Below are positions 29,392 through 37,416 of a DNA stretch of 64,000 nt, one piece after another; the first letter of the stretch is position 1; every line of letters begins with the position of its first letter. Both the position numbers and the translations under genes were made by a program. Source of the DNA: Caballeronia temeraria (GTDB taxonomy: Bacteria > Pseudomonadota > Gammaproteobacteria > Burkholderiales > Burkholderiaceae); NCBI RefSeq assembly GCF_001544795.2, contig NZ_FCOI02000011.1:124001-188000 (forward strand), in the 5' to 3' direction. Under the pieces are notes generated by a model. That model did no database searches. It saw only the letters and a list, made by a program, of their open reading frames with translations, and was not told the origin of the DNA.

Positions 29392-30222
29392 ATGAGCGAA
29401 AGATCGAGCGAAAGCGCGTCCCCGTTTCAGGTCGCCGCGCTGCAAATGGTCAGCACGCCGGACCGCGACCGCAATCTGGCCGAGGCTGGCAGCCTGATCG
29501 CCCAGGCCGCGCGCGGCGGCGCGCAACTGGTGCTCCTGCCCGAATATTTCTGCTACATGGGCTTCAAGGACACCGACAAGCTTGCGATCCGCGAAACGCC
29601 AGGCGAAGGTCCCATCCAGCAATTTCTGTCCGATGCGGCGCGCGAGCATCGCGTGTGGATCATCGGCGGGACGCTGCCGCTGCAGTCGGCGGAACCGGAT
29701 CGCGTGCTGAACACGACGCTCGTCTTCGATCCTTCCGGCAAGCAGGTCGCGCGCTACGACAAGATTCATCTGTTCAATTTCGAAAAGGGCGAGGAATCGT
29801 TCGACGAAGCGCGCACCATTTGCCCCGGCAGCGAAGTGCGGACGTTCGACGCGCCGTTCGGGCGCGTGGGATTGTCGGTGTGCTATGACCTGCGCTTTCC
29901 GGAGTTGTATCGGAAGCTCGGGGATTGCGCGCTGATGGTCGTGCCCTCCGCGTTCACCTACACCACCGGCCGCGCGCACTGGCAGACGCTGCTCACGGCG
30001 CGCGCCGTCGAAAATCAGTGCTACGTGCTCGCGGCGGCGCAAGGCGGCCATCACGAGAACGGACGCCGCACGTGGGGTCACAGCATGCTGATCGACCCGT
30101 GGGGCGAAATTGTGGACGTTAGAGATGAAGGACCGGGCGTCGTGATGGGCGGCATCGATTTGCAGCGCATCGCCGCCGTCCGGCAGAGCTTGCCGGCTTA
30201 CCGGCATCGCGTGATCGGGTGA
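29392..30222 (+). CDS. Carbon-nitrogen hydrolase (Nit1-like amidase)
   Basis: A 276-residue nitrilase-superfamily amidase. The Glu-Lys-Cys triad is Glu51 (LLPEYFCY), Lys124 (RYDKIHLF) and Cys164 (SVCYDLRFPELYR). The CYDLRFPE motif places it in the Nit branch, whose characterised members hydrolyse deaminated glutathione, a metabolite-repair job; omega-amidase activity is an alternative. I use the ATG at 29392, preceded by AGAGAG, rather than a TTG at 29374. It follows the YhdP gene by 59 bases and precedes tldD by 127 bases. Confidence 0.9.
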   Translation: MSERSSESASPFQVAALQMVSTPDRDRNLAEAGSLIAQAARGGAQLVLLPEYFCYMGFKDTDKLAIRETPGEGPIQQFLSDAAREHRVWIIGGTLPLQSAEPDRVLNTTLVFDPSGKQVARYDKIHLFNFEKGEESFDEARTICPGSEVRTFDAPFGRVGLSVCYDLRFPELYRKLGDCALMVVPSAFTYTTGRAHWQTLLTARAVENQCYVLAAAQGGHHENGRRTWGHSMLIDPWGEIVDVRDEGPGVVMGGIDLQRIAAVRQSLPAYRHRVIG

Positions 30223-30349
30223 ATCGCGCGCGAACTTGAAGACGCGGGTTTTTTCCCGCACATGATGTGAGTGGTTCAGAACGTAGAATAGGCTGCAAAT
30301 CGTCTGAAAATATCATCGAACTCGTCACAGAACACGCAATAGGCACCGC

Positions 30350-31816
30350 ATGAATATCATCGAACCCGGCATTCGTAACCTGGTCACGGCGAAGGACGTT
30401 TTGCTCACGCCCTACGGCCTCGACGAAGGCCTGATCACCCGCACGCTGGCGGAAATCTTCACGCATCGCGTCGATTACGCGGACCTCTATTTCCAGTCCA
30501 CGCGCAGCGAAGCGTGGAGTCTCGAAGAAGGCATCGTCAAATCGGGCAGCTTCAGCATCGATCAGGGCGTGGGCGTGCGCGCCGTGTCCGGCGAGCGCAC
30601 GGCGTTCGCTTACTCCGATGACCTGTCACCCGAATCCATCCGCCAGGCCGCGATCGCCACGCGCGCGATCGCCAAGGCAGGCGGCGGCAAGCACAAGGTC
30701 AAGCCGGCGAGCACGCTCACGGGCGTCTCGGGCCGCGATCTGTATCTCGCCGCCGATCCGCTGCATTCGCTCGATGCCACCGCCAAGGTCAAGTTGCTCG
30801 AACGCGTCGAGCAGATGGCGCGCGCCAAGGACCCGCGCATCACGCAAGTGATGGCGGGCATGGCCGGCGAATACGATGTCGTGCTCGTCGCGCGCAGCGA
30901 CGGCGCGCTCGCCGCCGACGTGCGCCCGCTCGTGCGCGTGTCCGTCACGGTGATCGCCGAGCAGAACGGCCGGCGCGAAATCGGCACGGGCGGCGGCGGC
31001 GGACGCTTCGACTACGGCTATTTCACCGACGCGATCCTGCAGAAATACGTCGACGATGCGGTGCACGCCGCGCTCGTCAACCTCGAGGCGCGCCCGGCTC
31101 CGGCTGGCGCGATGACCGTCGTGCTCGGGCCGGGCTGGCCGGGCGTGCTGTTGCACGAGGCGGTCGGACACGGGCTGGAGGGCGACTTCAACCGCAAGGG
31201 ATCGTCGGCGTTCGCGGGAATGATCGGCGAGCAGGTTGCGGCGAAGGGCGTCACCGTCGTCGATGACGGCACGCTGCCGAATCGGCGCGGCTCGCTCAAT
31301 ATCGACGACGAAGGCAACCCGACGCAGTGCACGACGCTCATCGAAGACGGCATTCTCAAGGGCTACATCCAGGATTCGCTCAACGCGCGCCTGATGAAGA
31401 TGCCGGTCACGGGCAACGCGCGGCGCGAATCGTACGCCGCGCTGCCGATGCCGCGCATGACCAACACGTACATGCTCAACGGCGACAAGGACCCGCAGGA
31501 AATTCTGGCGTCGGTGAAGAACGGCTTGTACGCGGTGAATTTCGGCGGCGGCCAGGTCGATATCACCAACGGCAAGTTCGTGTTCTCGGCGTCCGAGGCG
31601 TACATGATCGAGAACGGCAAGATCACGTATCCGGTGAAGGGCGCGACGCTGATCGGCAGCGGTCCGGAATCGCTCAAGTACGTGACGATGATCGGCAACG
31701 ATATGTCGCTCGATAGCGGCGTCGGCGTGTGCGGCAAGGAAGGCCAGAGCGTGCCGGTGGGCGTCGGGCAGCCGACGTTGCGCATCGAGAAGATGACGGT
31801 CGGCGGGACGGTGTGA
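30350..31816 (+). CDS. tldD: Metalloprotease TldD
   Basis: A 488-residue TldD. The zinc motif [11 protein letters not shown] places His269, Glu270 and His274, and the glycine-rich [14 protein letters not shown] stretch lies just before. TldD forms a heterodimeric protease with TldE/PmbA that degrades unfolded peptides and matures microcin-like and RiPP precursors; pmbA is not in the window. A distinct start at 30350 ([19 protein letters not shown]) fits the family. Its stop lies 6 bases before the first of two inverted repeats in the aroG upstream region. Confidence 0.96.
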   Translation: MNIIEPGIRNLVTAKDVLLTPYGLDEGLITRTLAEIFTHRVDYADLYFQSTRSEAWSLEEGIVKSGSFSIDQGVGVRAVSGERTAFAYSDDLSPESIRQAAIATRAIAKAGGGKHKVKPASTLTGVSGRDLYLAADPLHSLDATAKVKLLERVEQMARAKDPRITQVMAGMAGEYDVVLVARSDGALAADVRPLVRVSVTVIAEQNGRREIGTGGGGGRFDYGYFTDAILQKYVDDAVHAALVNLEARPAPAGAMTVVLGPGWPGVLLHEAVGHGLEGDFNRKGSSAFAGMIGEQVAAKGVTVVDDGTLPNRRGSLNIDDEGNPTQCTTLIEDGILKGYIQDSLNARLMKMPVTGNARRESYAALPMPRMTNTYMLNGDKDPQEILASVKNGLYAVNFGGGQVDITNGKFVFSASEAYMIENGKITYPVKGATLIGSGPESLKYVTMIGNDMSLDSGVGVCGKEGQSVPVGVGQPTLRIEKMTVGGTV

Positions 31817-31822
31817 TATTTC

Positions 31823-31839
31823 ATGCGGAATTTCCGCAT
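31823..31839. repeat. Inverted repeat 1 upstream of the aroG promoter
   Basis: ATGCGGAA, one central T, TTCCGCAT: perfect 8-base arms. It lies 86 bases upstream of the aroG -35. No T run follows, so it is not a terminator for tldD. A related dyad occurs 53 bases further on. Confidence 0.6.
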
Positions 31840-31875
31840 TGATCGGGATGAGATCCAGCGTTCTCGTTCCTTTCG

Positions 31876-31892
31876 ATGCGGATTGTCCGCGT
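31876..31892. repeat. Inverted repeat 2 upstream of the aroG promoter
   Basis: ATGCGGA, TTG, TCCGCGT: the same half-site as repeat 1 with one mismatch in the right arm. Its centre is 53 bases from that of repeat 1, about five helical turns, and it ends 17 bases before the aroG -35 hexamer. Both copies may be operator sites for one dimeric regulator. Confidence 0.5.
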
Positions 31893-31908
31893 TCTTGCGC
31901 GTGCGGGG

Positions 31909-31938
31909 TTGTCAGCGCTGCACGTTTGAGGTTATAAA
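31909..31938 (+). promoter_or_regulatory. Sigma-70 promoter of the aroG leader
   Basis: TTGTCA (31909-31914) and TATAAA (31933-31938) match the consensus at five of six positions each, with 18-base spacing. Transcription should start near 31945, about 45 bases before the leader ORF and 215 bases before aroG. Confidence 0.75.
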
Positions 31939-31988
31939 AGCAGTCACAATTTTTTTCGACTAACGTTCGAGTCCTTTTCCGATCCATC

Positions 31989-32069
31989 ATGTCCGCCAAG
32001 TTTTATTTTTATTTCTTTTGGCATCTCAGACCGCTGGCGGATCGAGAGGGTGAGTCGTACACAGGTTGA
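31989..32069 (+). CDS. Aromatic-rich leader peptide of aroG, 26 aa
   Basis: A 26-codon ORF from ATG 31989 to TGA 32067-32069. Codons 5-11 read Phe-Tyr-Phe-Tyr-Phe-Phe-Trp (32001-32021), seven aromatic residues in a row, with one more Tyr at position 24. This composition is like that of PheL in enterobacteria and is not expected by chance in a 61-65% GC genome. The ribosome-binding site is weak. The codon run sits just after RNA segment 1 (31992-31998) and before segment 2 (32032-32041) of an attenuator, so a ribosome stalled for lack of charged tRNA-Phe, -Tyr or -Trp would cover segment 1. It is a regulatory peptide, with no function of its own expected. Confidence 0.82.
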   Translation: MSAKFYFYFFWHLRPLADREGESYTG

Positions 32070-32118
32070 ACAAACCAAATTCCCGAGAAAACCGCCAGCG
32101 AGTCTGGCGGTTTTTTTT
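31992..32118 (+). promoter_or_regulatory. Ribosome-mediated transcription attenuator of aroG
   Basis: Four segments can pair in alternative ways. Segment 1 TCCGCCA (31992-31998) pairs with TGGCGGA (32035-32041), 7 bp. Segment 2 CGCTGGCGG (32032-32040) pairs with segment 3 CCGCCAGCG (32092-32100), 9 bp, the antiterminator. Segment 3 AAAACCGCCAG (32088-32098) pairs with segment 4 CTGGCGGTTTT (32104-32114), 11 bp, the terminator, followed by T8. Stalling at the aromatic codons blocks segment 1 and favours 2:3, so aroG is transcribed; completed translation allows 1:2 and 3:4, stopping transcription. The gap 31817-32160 holds only this device, its promoter and the two dyads. Confidence 0.82.
32088..32118 (+). 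terminator. Intrinsic terminator of the aroG attenuator
   Basis: An 11-base-pair stem with 5-base loop CGAGT, followed by an uninterrupted run of eight T (32111-32118). It lies between promoter and aroG start with no gene ending beside it, so it acts within the leader. Confidence 0.9.
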
Positions 32119-32160
32119 CGTCTCATAGTTTGATTAGAACGCTGCCGCTGGAGAACCGAC

Positions 32161-33234
32161 ATGCCCCCGCACAATACCGATGACGTTCGTATCCGTGAAC
32201 TGAAAGAGCTGACCCCGCCCGCGCATCTGATCCGCGAATTCCCTTGTGCCGAGCCGGTTTCGGAGCTGATCTACAACGCGCGTCAGTCGATGCATCGCAT
32301 TCTTCATGGGATGGATGACCGGTTGATCGTCATCATCGGGCCGTGCTCGATTCATGATCCGAAGGCGGCTATGGAGTATGCGGGACGGTTGATCGAGCAG
32401 CGCAAGCGGTTTGCGGGCGAGCTGGAAATCGTGATGCGGGTGTACTTCGAGAAGCCGCGGACGACGGTTGGCTGGAAGGGGCTCATCAACGATCCGTATA
32501 TGGACAACAGCTTCAAGATCAATGATGGGCTGCGCGCCGCGCGGGAACTCCTCATGCATATCAATGAGCTTGGGCTGCCTGCGGGTACTGAATACCTCGA
32601 TATGATCAGTCCGCAGTACATCGCCGATCTGATCTCTTGGGGGGCGATCGGGGCTCGAACGACTGAATCGCAGGTTCATCGTGAGCTTGCGTCAGGATTG
32701 TCATGTCCGGTCGGGTTCAAGAATGGCACGGATGGCAACGTGAAGATTGCCGTCGATGCGATCAAAGCGGCGTCGCAGCCGCATCATTTTCTTTCGGTTA
32801 CCAAGGGCGGCCATTCGGCGATTGTTTCCACCGCCGGTAATGAGGATTGCCACATCATTTTGCGAGGTGGTAAAGCGCCGAACTACGATGCCGCGAGTGT
32901 CGATGCGGCTTGTTCCGATATCGGGAAAGCGGGTTTGGCGGCGCGGTTAATGATCGATGCGAGTCACGCTAATAGCTCGAAGAAGCACGAGAATCAGATT
33001 CCGGTTTGCGAAGATATCGGCAAGCAACTCGCTGCAGGTGATGAGCGGATTGTTGGGGTGATGGTGGAATCGCATCTGGTTGCCGGGCGGCAGGATTTGA
33101 AGGAAGGGTGTGAGCTCACCTACGGCCAAAGCGTCACCGATGCTTGTATCGGGTGGGATGAAAGTGTCAAGGTGCTGGAGGGGTTGGCGGAGGCGGTTAA
33201 ACAGCGGCGGGTTGTGCGGGGCGGGGGTAACTGA
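32161..33234 (+). CDS. aroG: 3-deoxy-7-phosphoheptulonate (DAHP) synthase, class I
   Basis: A 357-residue type I DAHP synthase, the first enzyme of the shikimate pathway, condensing phosphoenolpyruvate with erythrose 4-phosphate. Diagnostic blocks are VIIGPCSIHDPKAA near residue 60, EKPRTTVGWKGLINDP near 97, GARTTESQVHRELASG and the metal-binding region DASHANSSKK near 268. The feedback type (Phe, Tyr or Trp) is not obvious from sequence. It has GGAG before the ATG and is controlled by the upstream attenuator. From about 32,550 on, codons shift to G- and T-ending forms (GTT, GGG, TTG) unlike the neighbouring genes. Confidence 0.97.
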   Translation: MPPHNTDDVRIRELKELTPPAHLIREFPCAEPVSELIYNARQSMHRILHGMDDRLIVIIGPCSIHDPKAAMEYAGRLIEQRKRFAGELEIVMRVYFEKPRTTVGWKGLINDPYMDNSFKINDGLRAARELLMHINELGLPAGTEYLDMISPQYIADLISWGAIGARTTESQVHRELASGLSCPVGFKNGTDGNVKIAVDAIKAASQPHHFLSVTKGGHSAIVSTAGNEDCHIILRGGKAPNYDAASVDAACSDIGKAGLAARLMIDASHANSSKKHENQIPVCEDIGKQLAAGDERIVGVMVESHLVAGRQDLKEGCELTYGQSVTDACIGWDESVKVLEGLAEAVKQRRVVRGGGN

Positions 33235-33273
33235 AGGAACTGCTCTGCCTCGACTTAGATCACTTGACTATGC

Positions 33274-33301
33274 TCACCGTGGGATTCCCGATCCACGGTG
33301 A
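33274..33301 (+). terminator. Hairpin downstream of aroG
   Basis: TCACCGTGG and CCACGGTGA form a 9-base-pair stem with a 10-base loop 40 bases after the aroG stop; only a broken T tract (TTTCGGATTTTG) follows. It is a probable but weak terminator. Confidence 0.5.
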
Positions 33302-33412
33302 TTTCGGATTTTGTCTCACTCGCTTAACGGAGCGCTGACCCGCGCCCGTTTGATTATTTTTAATTCACGATCGAGTTCTCTAGATTGTTCTAAAACACGG
33401 AATCGGAGGACT

Positions 33413-33562
33413 ATGTTTTTTGTAAGAGTCTCAGCGGCAAAAAACCGGCAAAGCCGGGATGTATCGAACCCTAACTTAGGATTCGTCGCGCTTCCACAAA
33501 ACATCGGTTCCTCCATCGGCCCGATTAAGCACGCGGGAAATCACAAAGAGAAAATCGGATAG
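33413..33562 (+). CDS. Possible small protein, 49 aa, antisense to the cobO 3' end
   Basis: An ATG at 33413 is preceded by CGGAGGA at near-ideal spacing and opens a 49-codon frame beginning MFFVRVSAAKNRQSRD, basic overall. Its last 87 bases run antisense to the end of the adenosyltransferase gene and it contains that gene's terminator hairpin. The upstream region is AT-rich but I find no convincing promoter. I do not recognise it; the good ribosome site is the main reason to list it, and chance is a real alternative. Confidence 0.25.
   Translation: MFFVRVSAAKNRQSRDVSNPNLGFVALPQNIGSSIGPIKHAGNHKEKIG
33439..33457 (-). terminator. Intrinsic terminator of the cobalamin adenosyltransferase gene
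   Basis: On the minus strand CCGGC, loop TTT, GCCGG, then six T. It lies 19 bases past the TAA stop at 33476. The rest of the gap 33235-33475 holds the aroG hairpin and the possible 49-aa ORF. Confidence 0.8.
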
Positions 33563-34030
33563 TCGATTCACATACCTCCGCGGCGCCTCATTAACTCCCG
33601 CGGTTTGCACACGCCCCAACGCCACAATCGCCCTCTCCGCTCTCCGGCAGACCGTCCGTGCAACGTGAGCCAAAGCCGCCGCCCGCGACCCACCCGGCAA
33701 AATAAACTCTTTCAACGGCGGCAACGTAGCGTTGTATTCGGCCAGCCACGCATCCAACTGCGCCAGATGGGATTCCTGAATCATCGAATGCCCCGGAATC
33801 GACAACTCGCCGCCAAGATCGAAGAGATCGTTCTGAATCCGAGTTAAAGCATCCCGCACGTCAGAAGGCATCGGCTCACACAGCAGCACGCCGACACACG
33901 AATTCAACTCATCGACATCTCCGATCGCGGCGATCCTTGCATCGTCTTTCGATACGCGGCTGCCATCGCCCAACCCGGTCGTTCCATCATCGCCGGTACG
34001 TGTGGCGATCTTGCTCAAGCGGTGACCCAT
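33476..34030 (-). CDS. Cob(I)yrinic acid a,c-diamide adenosyltransferase, PduO type
   Basis: A 184-residue ATP:cob(I)alamin adenosyltransferase that attaches the 5'-deoxyadenosyl group to corrinoid cobalt. The ATP motif TRTGDDGTTGLGDGSR is at residues 10-25, and the C-terminal helices contain CRRAERAIVAL and YVNRLSDFLFVISRVLN, the active-site Arg and Asn blocks of the PduO class. The ATG at 34030 has GGGAG upstream; the much longer open frame around it is an antisense artefact. A consensus -10 (TATAAT) lies 50 bases upstream. It is a single-gene unit divergent from the flavoprotein gene at 34277. Confidence 0.95.
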   Translation of the reverse strand: MGHRLSKIATRTGDDGTTGLGDGSRVSKDDARIAAIGDVDELNSCVGVLLCEPMPSDVRDALTRIQNDLFDLGGELSIPGHSMIQESHLAQLDAWLAEYNATLPPLKEFILPGGSRAAALAHVARTVCRRAERAIVALGRVQTAGVNEAPRRYVNRLSDFLFVISRVLNRADGGTDVLWKRDES

Positions 34031-34079
34031 CGCTGACTCCCTGAAAAACGAACCAAAAAGCGGACAAAATCCACGGCCC

Positions 34080-34108
34080 ATTATAGGCACGCGCCCCTCC
34101 GCAAAAGC
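34080..34108 (-). promoter_or_regulatory. Promoter of the cobalamin adenosyltransferase gene
   Basis: A perfect TATAAT (34085-34080 on the minus strand) with a poor -35 (GCTTTT at 34108-34103, 17 bases away). It is the only perfect -10 in the divergent gap 34031-34276. Confidence 0.6.
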
Positions 34109-34217
34109 CCGCCGCGCCGGCCCGCGCCCCGACGGCGTAAAATGAGATAAGCACCGTACGGTCTTCGCGCCAATCGCAAACTGGCAAGACGCCCCGAGCA
34201 TCACGCGAACGCCACCA

Positions 34218-34241
34218 AACGCCAAAGCCAACGCCAAAGCC
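34218..34241. repeat. Tandem 12-base repeat
   Basis: AACGCCAAAGCC occurs twice head to tail in the leader of the flavoprotein gene; a degenerate third unit (CAAAAACACAAAGCC) follows. Its role is unknown and slippage is a simple origin. Confidence 0.6.
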
Positions 34242-34276
34242 AAAAACACAAAGCCGCATCGCCCGGAGACACGCAC

Positions 34277-35695
34277 GTGAATCACCCCACCGAACACCCG
34301 GCGCTCCAGAAACGCCCCTTCCCCGCCGCGCTTCTCGATGCCCTGAAGCAGCAATTCGCCGACCGCGTCTCGACATCGCAAGCCGTGTGCGAACATCACG
34401 GCCGCGACGAATCGCCGTTCGATCCGCAACTTCCCGATGCCGTCGTGTTCGCGCGCAGCACCGATGAAGTGCAGACCATCGTCAAGCTCTGCGCCGAACA
34501 CGACGTCGCCATCATTCCCTACGGCAACGGGTCGTCGCTCGAAGGGCATCTGCTGGCGGTGCAAGGCGGCGTCTCCATCGACTTGTCGGAGATGAACCAG
34601 GTCGTCTCGATCAACGCCGAAGACCTCACCGTCACCGTCCAGCCCGGCATCTCCCGCAAGCAGCTCAACGAAGCGCTGAAAGGCACCGGCCTCTTCTTTC
34701 CGATCGATCCCGGCGCGGACGCCAGCATCGGCGGCATGTCCGCGACGCGCGCCTCCGGCACCAACGCCGTGCGCTACGGCTCGATGCGCGAAAACGTGCT
34801 CGCGCTCACCGTCGTGCTCGCCGATGGCCGCATCATCAAAACCGGCACGCGCGCGCGCAAATCGTCGGCGGGTTACGACCTCACGCGTCTTTTCGTCGGC
34901 TCGGAAGGCACGCTCGGCGTCATCACCGAAATCACCGTGCGCCTCTATCCGCAACCCGAGGCGATCTCGGCGGCCGTGTGCGCATTTCCGTCGATGGGCG
35001 ACGCCGTGCGCGCCGTCATCGAAACAATCCAGATGGGCGTGCCGATCGCGCGCGTCGAATTTGTCGACAAGCTCGCGGTGCGCGCGATCAATCGTCACTC
35101 GAACCTGACGCTGCGCGAATCGCCGATGCTGTTCTTCGAATTCCACGGCACCGAATCCGGCGTCAAGGAACAGGCGCAGACCGTGCAGGACATCGTTGCG
35201 GAGAACAAGGGCGAGGACTTCGAATGGGCCACGCGCCCCGAAGACCGCAGCCGTCTCTGGAACGCGCGCCATTCCGCCTACTTCGCGATGCTCCAACTGA
35301 AGCCCGGTTGCCGCGCCGTCACGACCGACGTCTGCGTGCCGATCTCGCGCCTCGCCGAATGCGTCGAGGAAACGGAGAAGGATCTGCAAGGCTCGTACTT
35401 GCCGAGCCCGATCGTCGGTCACGTCGGCGACGGCAATTTCCACGTCGCGATGCTGCTCGATCCGGGCAGGCCCGAAGAACTGGAAGAAGCCGAGCGCATC
35501 AACCGGCTGATCGTCGGGCGCGCGCTGCGGATGGGCGGCACGTGCACCGGCGAACACGGCGTCGGCCTGCACAAGATGGGCTTCATGCTCGACGAGCACG
35601 GCGAGGACGCCATCGGCACGATGCGCGCCATCAAACAGGCGCTCGATCCGAAGAATCTGATGAACCCGGGGAAAATCTTCGCTTTCGAAGGCTGA
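34277..35695 (+). CDS. FAD-linked D-2-hydroxyacid dehydrogenase (D-lactate dehydrogenase-like)
   Basis: A 472-residue VAO-type flavoprotein. The FAD domain (about 50-230) has IIPYGNGSSLEGH and DPGADASIGGMSATRASGTNAVRYG; the C-terminal FAD-oxidase domain ends with VGHVGDGNFHVAMLLDP and GGTCTGEHGVGLHKMGF, which carry the active-site histidines. Close relatives are cytochrome-linked D-lactate dehydrogenases (Dld/LDHD type). The start is GTG at 34277 with CGGAGA upstream. It precedes glcD by 68 bases and may be part of the same hydroxyacid-oxidation unit; D-lactate, D-2-hydroxyglutarate or glycolate are all possible substrates. Confidence 0.88.
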   Translation: MNHPTEHPALQKRPFPAALLDALKQQFADRVSTSQAVCEHHGRDESPFDPQLPDAVVFARSTDEVQTIVKLCAEHDVAIIPYGNGSSLEGHLLAVQGGVSIDLSEMNQVVSINAEDLTVTVQPGISRKQLNEALKGTGLFFPIDPGADASIGGMSATRASGTNAVRYGSMRENVLALTVVLADGRIIKTGTRARKSSAGYDLTRLFVGSEGTLGVITEITVRLYPQPEAISAAVCAFPSMGDAVRAVIETIQMGVPIARVEFVDKLAVRAINRHSNLTLRESPMLFFEFHGTESGVKEQAQTVQDIVAENKGEDFEWATRPEDRSRLWNARHSAYFAMLQLKPGCRAVTTDVCVPISRLAECVEETEKDLQGSYLPSPIVGHVGDGNFHVAMLLDPGRPEELEEAERINRLIVGRALRMGGTCTGEHGVGLHKMGFMLDEHGEDAIGTMRAIKQALDPKNLMNPGKIFAFEG

Positions 35696-35763
35696 CGAAC
35701 TCGCGCAAGATGCACGCATGACACAGGCGGCACTGACCGCGCAGCATCGAAAAAGGAGGAGAC

Positions 35764-37308
35764 GTGAACGCACCCGACGAGCTCAAGTCCGAGCAGATGT
35801 CGCCCAACCTGCCGCACGAGGACGCGCCCGAACTGGGCGAAGATCAGCTCGCCGCGCGTCAGCGTGAAGTCGTGCAGGCGCTGATGGCCGTGCTGCCGAC
35901 GCACTGCCTGCTCTTTCGCGAGGAAGACACGGCCGCGTATGAATGCGATGGCCTCGCCGCATACCGGCGTCTGCCGCTCGCCGTCGCGTTGCCGGAAACC
36001 GAAGCACAGGTGCAGCGCGTCGTGCAGATCTGCGCGCGCCTCGCCATTCCGATCGTCCCGCGCGGCGCGGGCACCGGCCTCTCCGGCGGCGCCATGCCGA
36101 TCCGCCACGGCATCGTGCTGTCGCTCGCGCGCTTCCGCAAGATCGTCGAAGTCGATCCGTACGCGCGCACCGCGACCGTGCAGCCCGGCGTGCGCAATCT
36201 CGCGATATCGGAAGCCGCCGCGCCCTACGGCCTCTACTACGCGCCCGATCCGTCGTCGCAGATCGCGTGCACCATCGGCGGCAATGTCTCCGAAAACTCG
36301 GGCGGCGTGCACTGCCTGAAATACGGCCTCACGGTCCACAACGTCCTGCGCGTGCGCGCCGTGACGATGGACGGCGACGTCGTCGAATTCGGCTCGCTCG
36401 GCCCCGACGCGCCCGGCCTCGATCTGCTCGCGGTGCTGATCGGCAGCGAAGGCATGTTCGCGATCGTCACCGAAATCACCGTCAAGCTGATCCCGAAGCC
36501 GCAGACGGCGCAAGTCATCATGGCGAGCTTCGACGATGTCGTGAAAGGCGGCAACGCTGTCGCGGCGATCATCGCGGCGGGCATCATCCCCGCCGGCCTC
36601 GAAATGATGGACAAACCCGCGACGCGCGCCGTCGAAGAATTCGTCAACGCCGGCTACGACCTCGACGCCGCCGCGATCCTGCTCTGCGAATCCGACGGCA
36701 CGCACGATGAAGTCGCCGAGGAAATCGTCCGCATGACCGCCGTGTTGCGCGAGCACGGCGCGGCGCGCATCCAGATTTCGCGCTCCGAAACCGAACGCCT
36801 GAAATTCTGGTCGGGCCGCAAGAACGCGTTCCCGGCGGCAGGCCGCATCTCGCCGGACTATTACTGCATGGACGGCACGGTGCCGCGCCGCTCGATCGGG
36901 CCGCTGCTCAAGCGAATCGAGGAGATGGAGAAGAAATACGCGCTGCGCTGCATCAACGTCTTTCACGCCGGCGACGGCAACATGCACCCGCTGATTCTCT
37001 TCAACGGCAACGATCTCGACGAATGGCATCGCGCCGAGGCTTTCGGCTGCGACATCCTGGAGTGTTGCGTCGAACTGGGCGGCACGGTGACGGGCGAGCA
37101 TGGCGTGGGCATCGAAAAGATCAATTCGATGTGCGTGCAATTCTCGCCGGAAGAGCGCGACACGTTCTTCGCCGTGAAGCGCGCGTTCGATCCGCCGGGC
37201 CTGCTCAATCCCGACAAGGGCATCCCGACGCGCGCGCGCTGCGCCGAGTACGGGAAGATGCACGTGCGCGGCGGGCTGTTGCCGCATCCCGAATTGCCGC
37301 GCTTTTAG
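35764..37308 (+). CDS. glcD: Glycolate oxidase subunit GlcD
   Basis: A 514-residue FAD-linked oxidase subunit, the catalytic partner in the GlcDEF complex that oxidises glycolate to glyoxylate and passes electrons to the quinone pool. The FAD motif VPRGAGTGLSGGAMP is near residue 98 and CTIGGNVSENSGGVHCLKYG near 165; the C-terminal block FHAGDGNMHPLILF and GTVTGEHGVGIEKI completes the site. The GTG start at 35764 follows a strong AAGGAGGA. The first 45 residues are a variable acidic tail. glcE and glcF follow; no glcC regulator or glcG lies in the window. Confidence 0.95.
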   Translation: MNAPDELKSEQMSPNLPHEDAPELGEDQLAARQREVVQALMAVLPTHCLLFREEDTAAYECDGLAAYRRLPLAVALPETEAQVQRVVQICARLAIPIVPRGAGTGLSGGAMPIRHGIVLSLARFRKIVEVDPYARTATVQPGVRNLAISEAAAPYGLYYAPDPSSQIACTIGGNVSENSGGVHCLKYGLTVHNVLRVRAVTMDGDVVEFGSLGPDAPGLDLLAVLIGSEGMFAIVTEITVKLIPKPQTAQVIMASFDDVVKGGNAVAAIIAAGIIPAGLEMMDKPATRAVEEFVNAGYDLDAAAILLCESDGTHDEVAEEIVRMTAVLREHGAARIQISRSETERLKFWSGRKNAFPAAGRISPDYYCMDGTVPRRSIGPLLKRIEEMEKKYALRCINVFHAGDGNMHPLILFNGNDLDEWHRAEAFGCDILECCVELGGTVTGEHGVGIEKINSMCVQFSPEERDTFFAVKRAFDPPGLLNPDKGIPTRARCAEYGKMHVRGGLLPHPELPRF

Positions 37309-37416
37309 CCGGGGGAACGCGTTCCGCTATCCACGTTTCCCCGCGTGTGGCGCCGTTAAGCGGCCGGTACAATCGACCGGACAGCCGTAAAAACAGAATT
37401 CGAGAGCGGAACATCC

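Noticed and set aside
30244-30259. GCGGG-TTTTTT-CCCGC after the nitrilase-family gene
   Set aside because: The T run is in the loop, not after the stem, so it does not fit an intrinsic terminator.
31944-32174. 76-codon minus-strand frame across the aroG leader
   Set aside because: It is the mirror of the attenuator region; the plus-strand promoter, aromatic leader and terminator explain the sequence better.
33476-35773. 765-codon minus-strand frame ending in the adenosyltransferase
   Set aside because: Only the last 184 codons (from ATG 34030 with GGGAG) are real; the rest is antisense to the flavoprotein gene and its leader.
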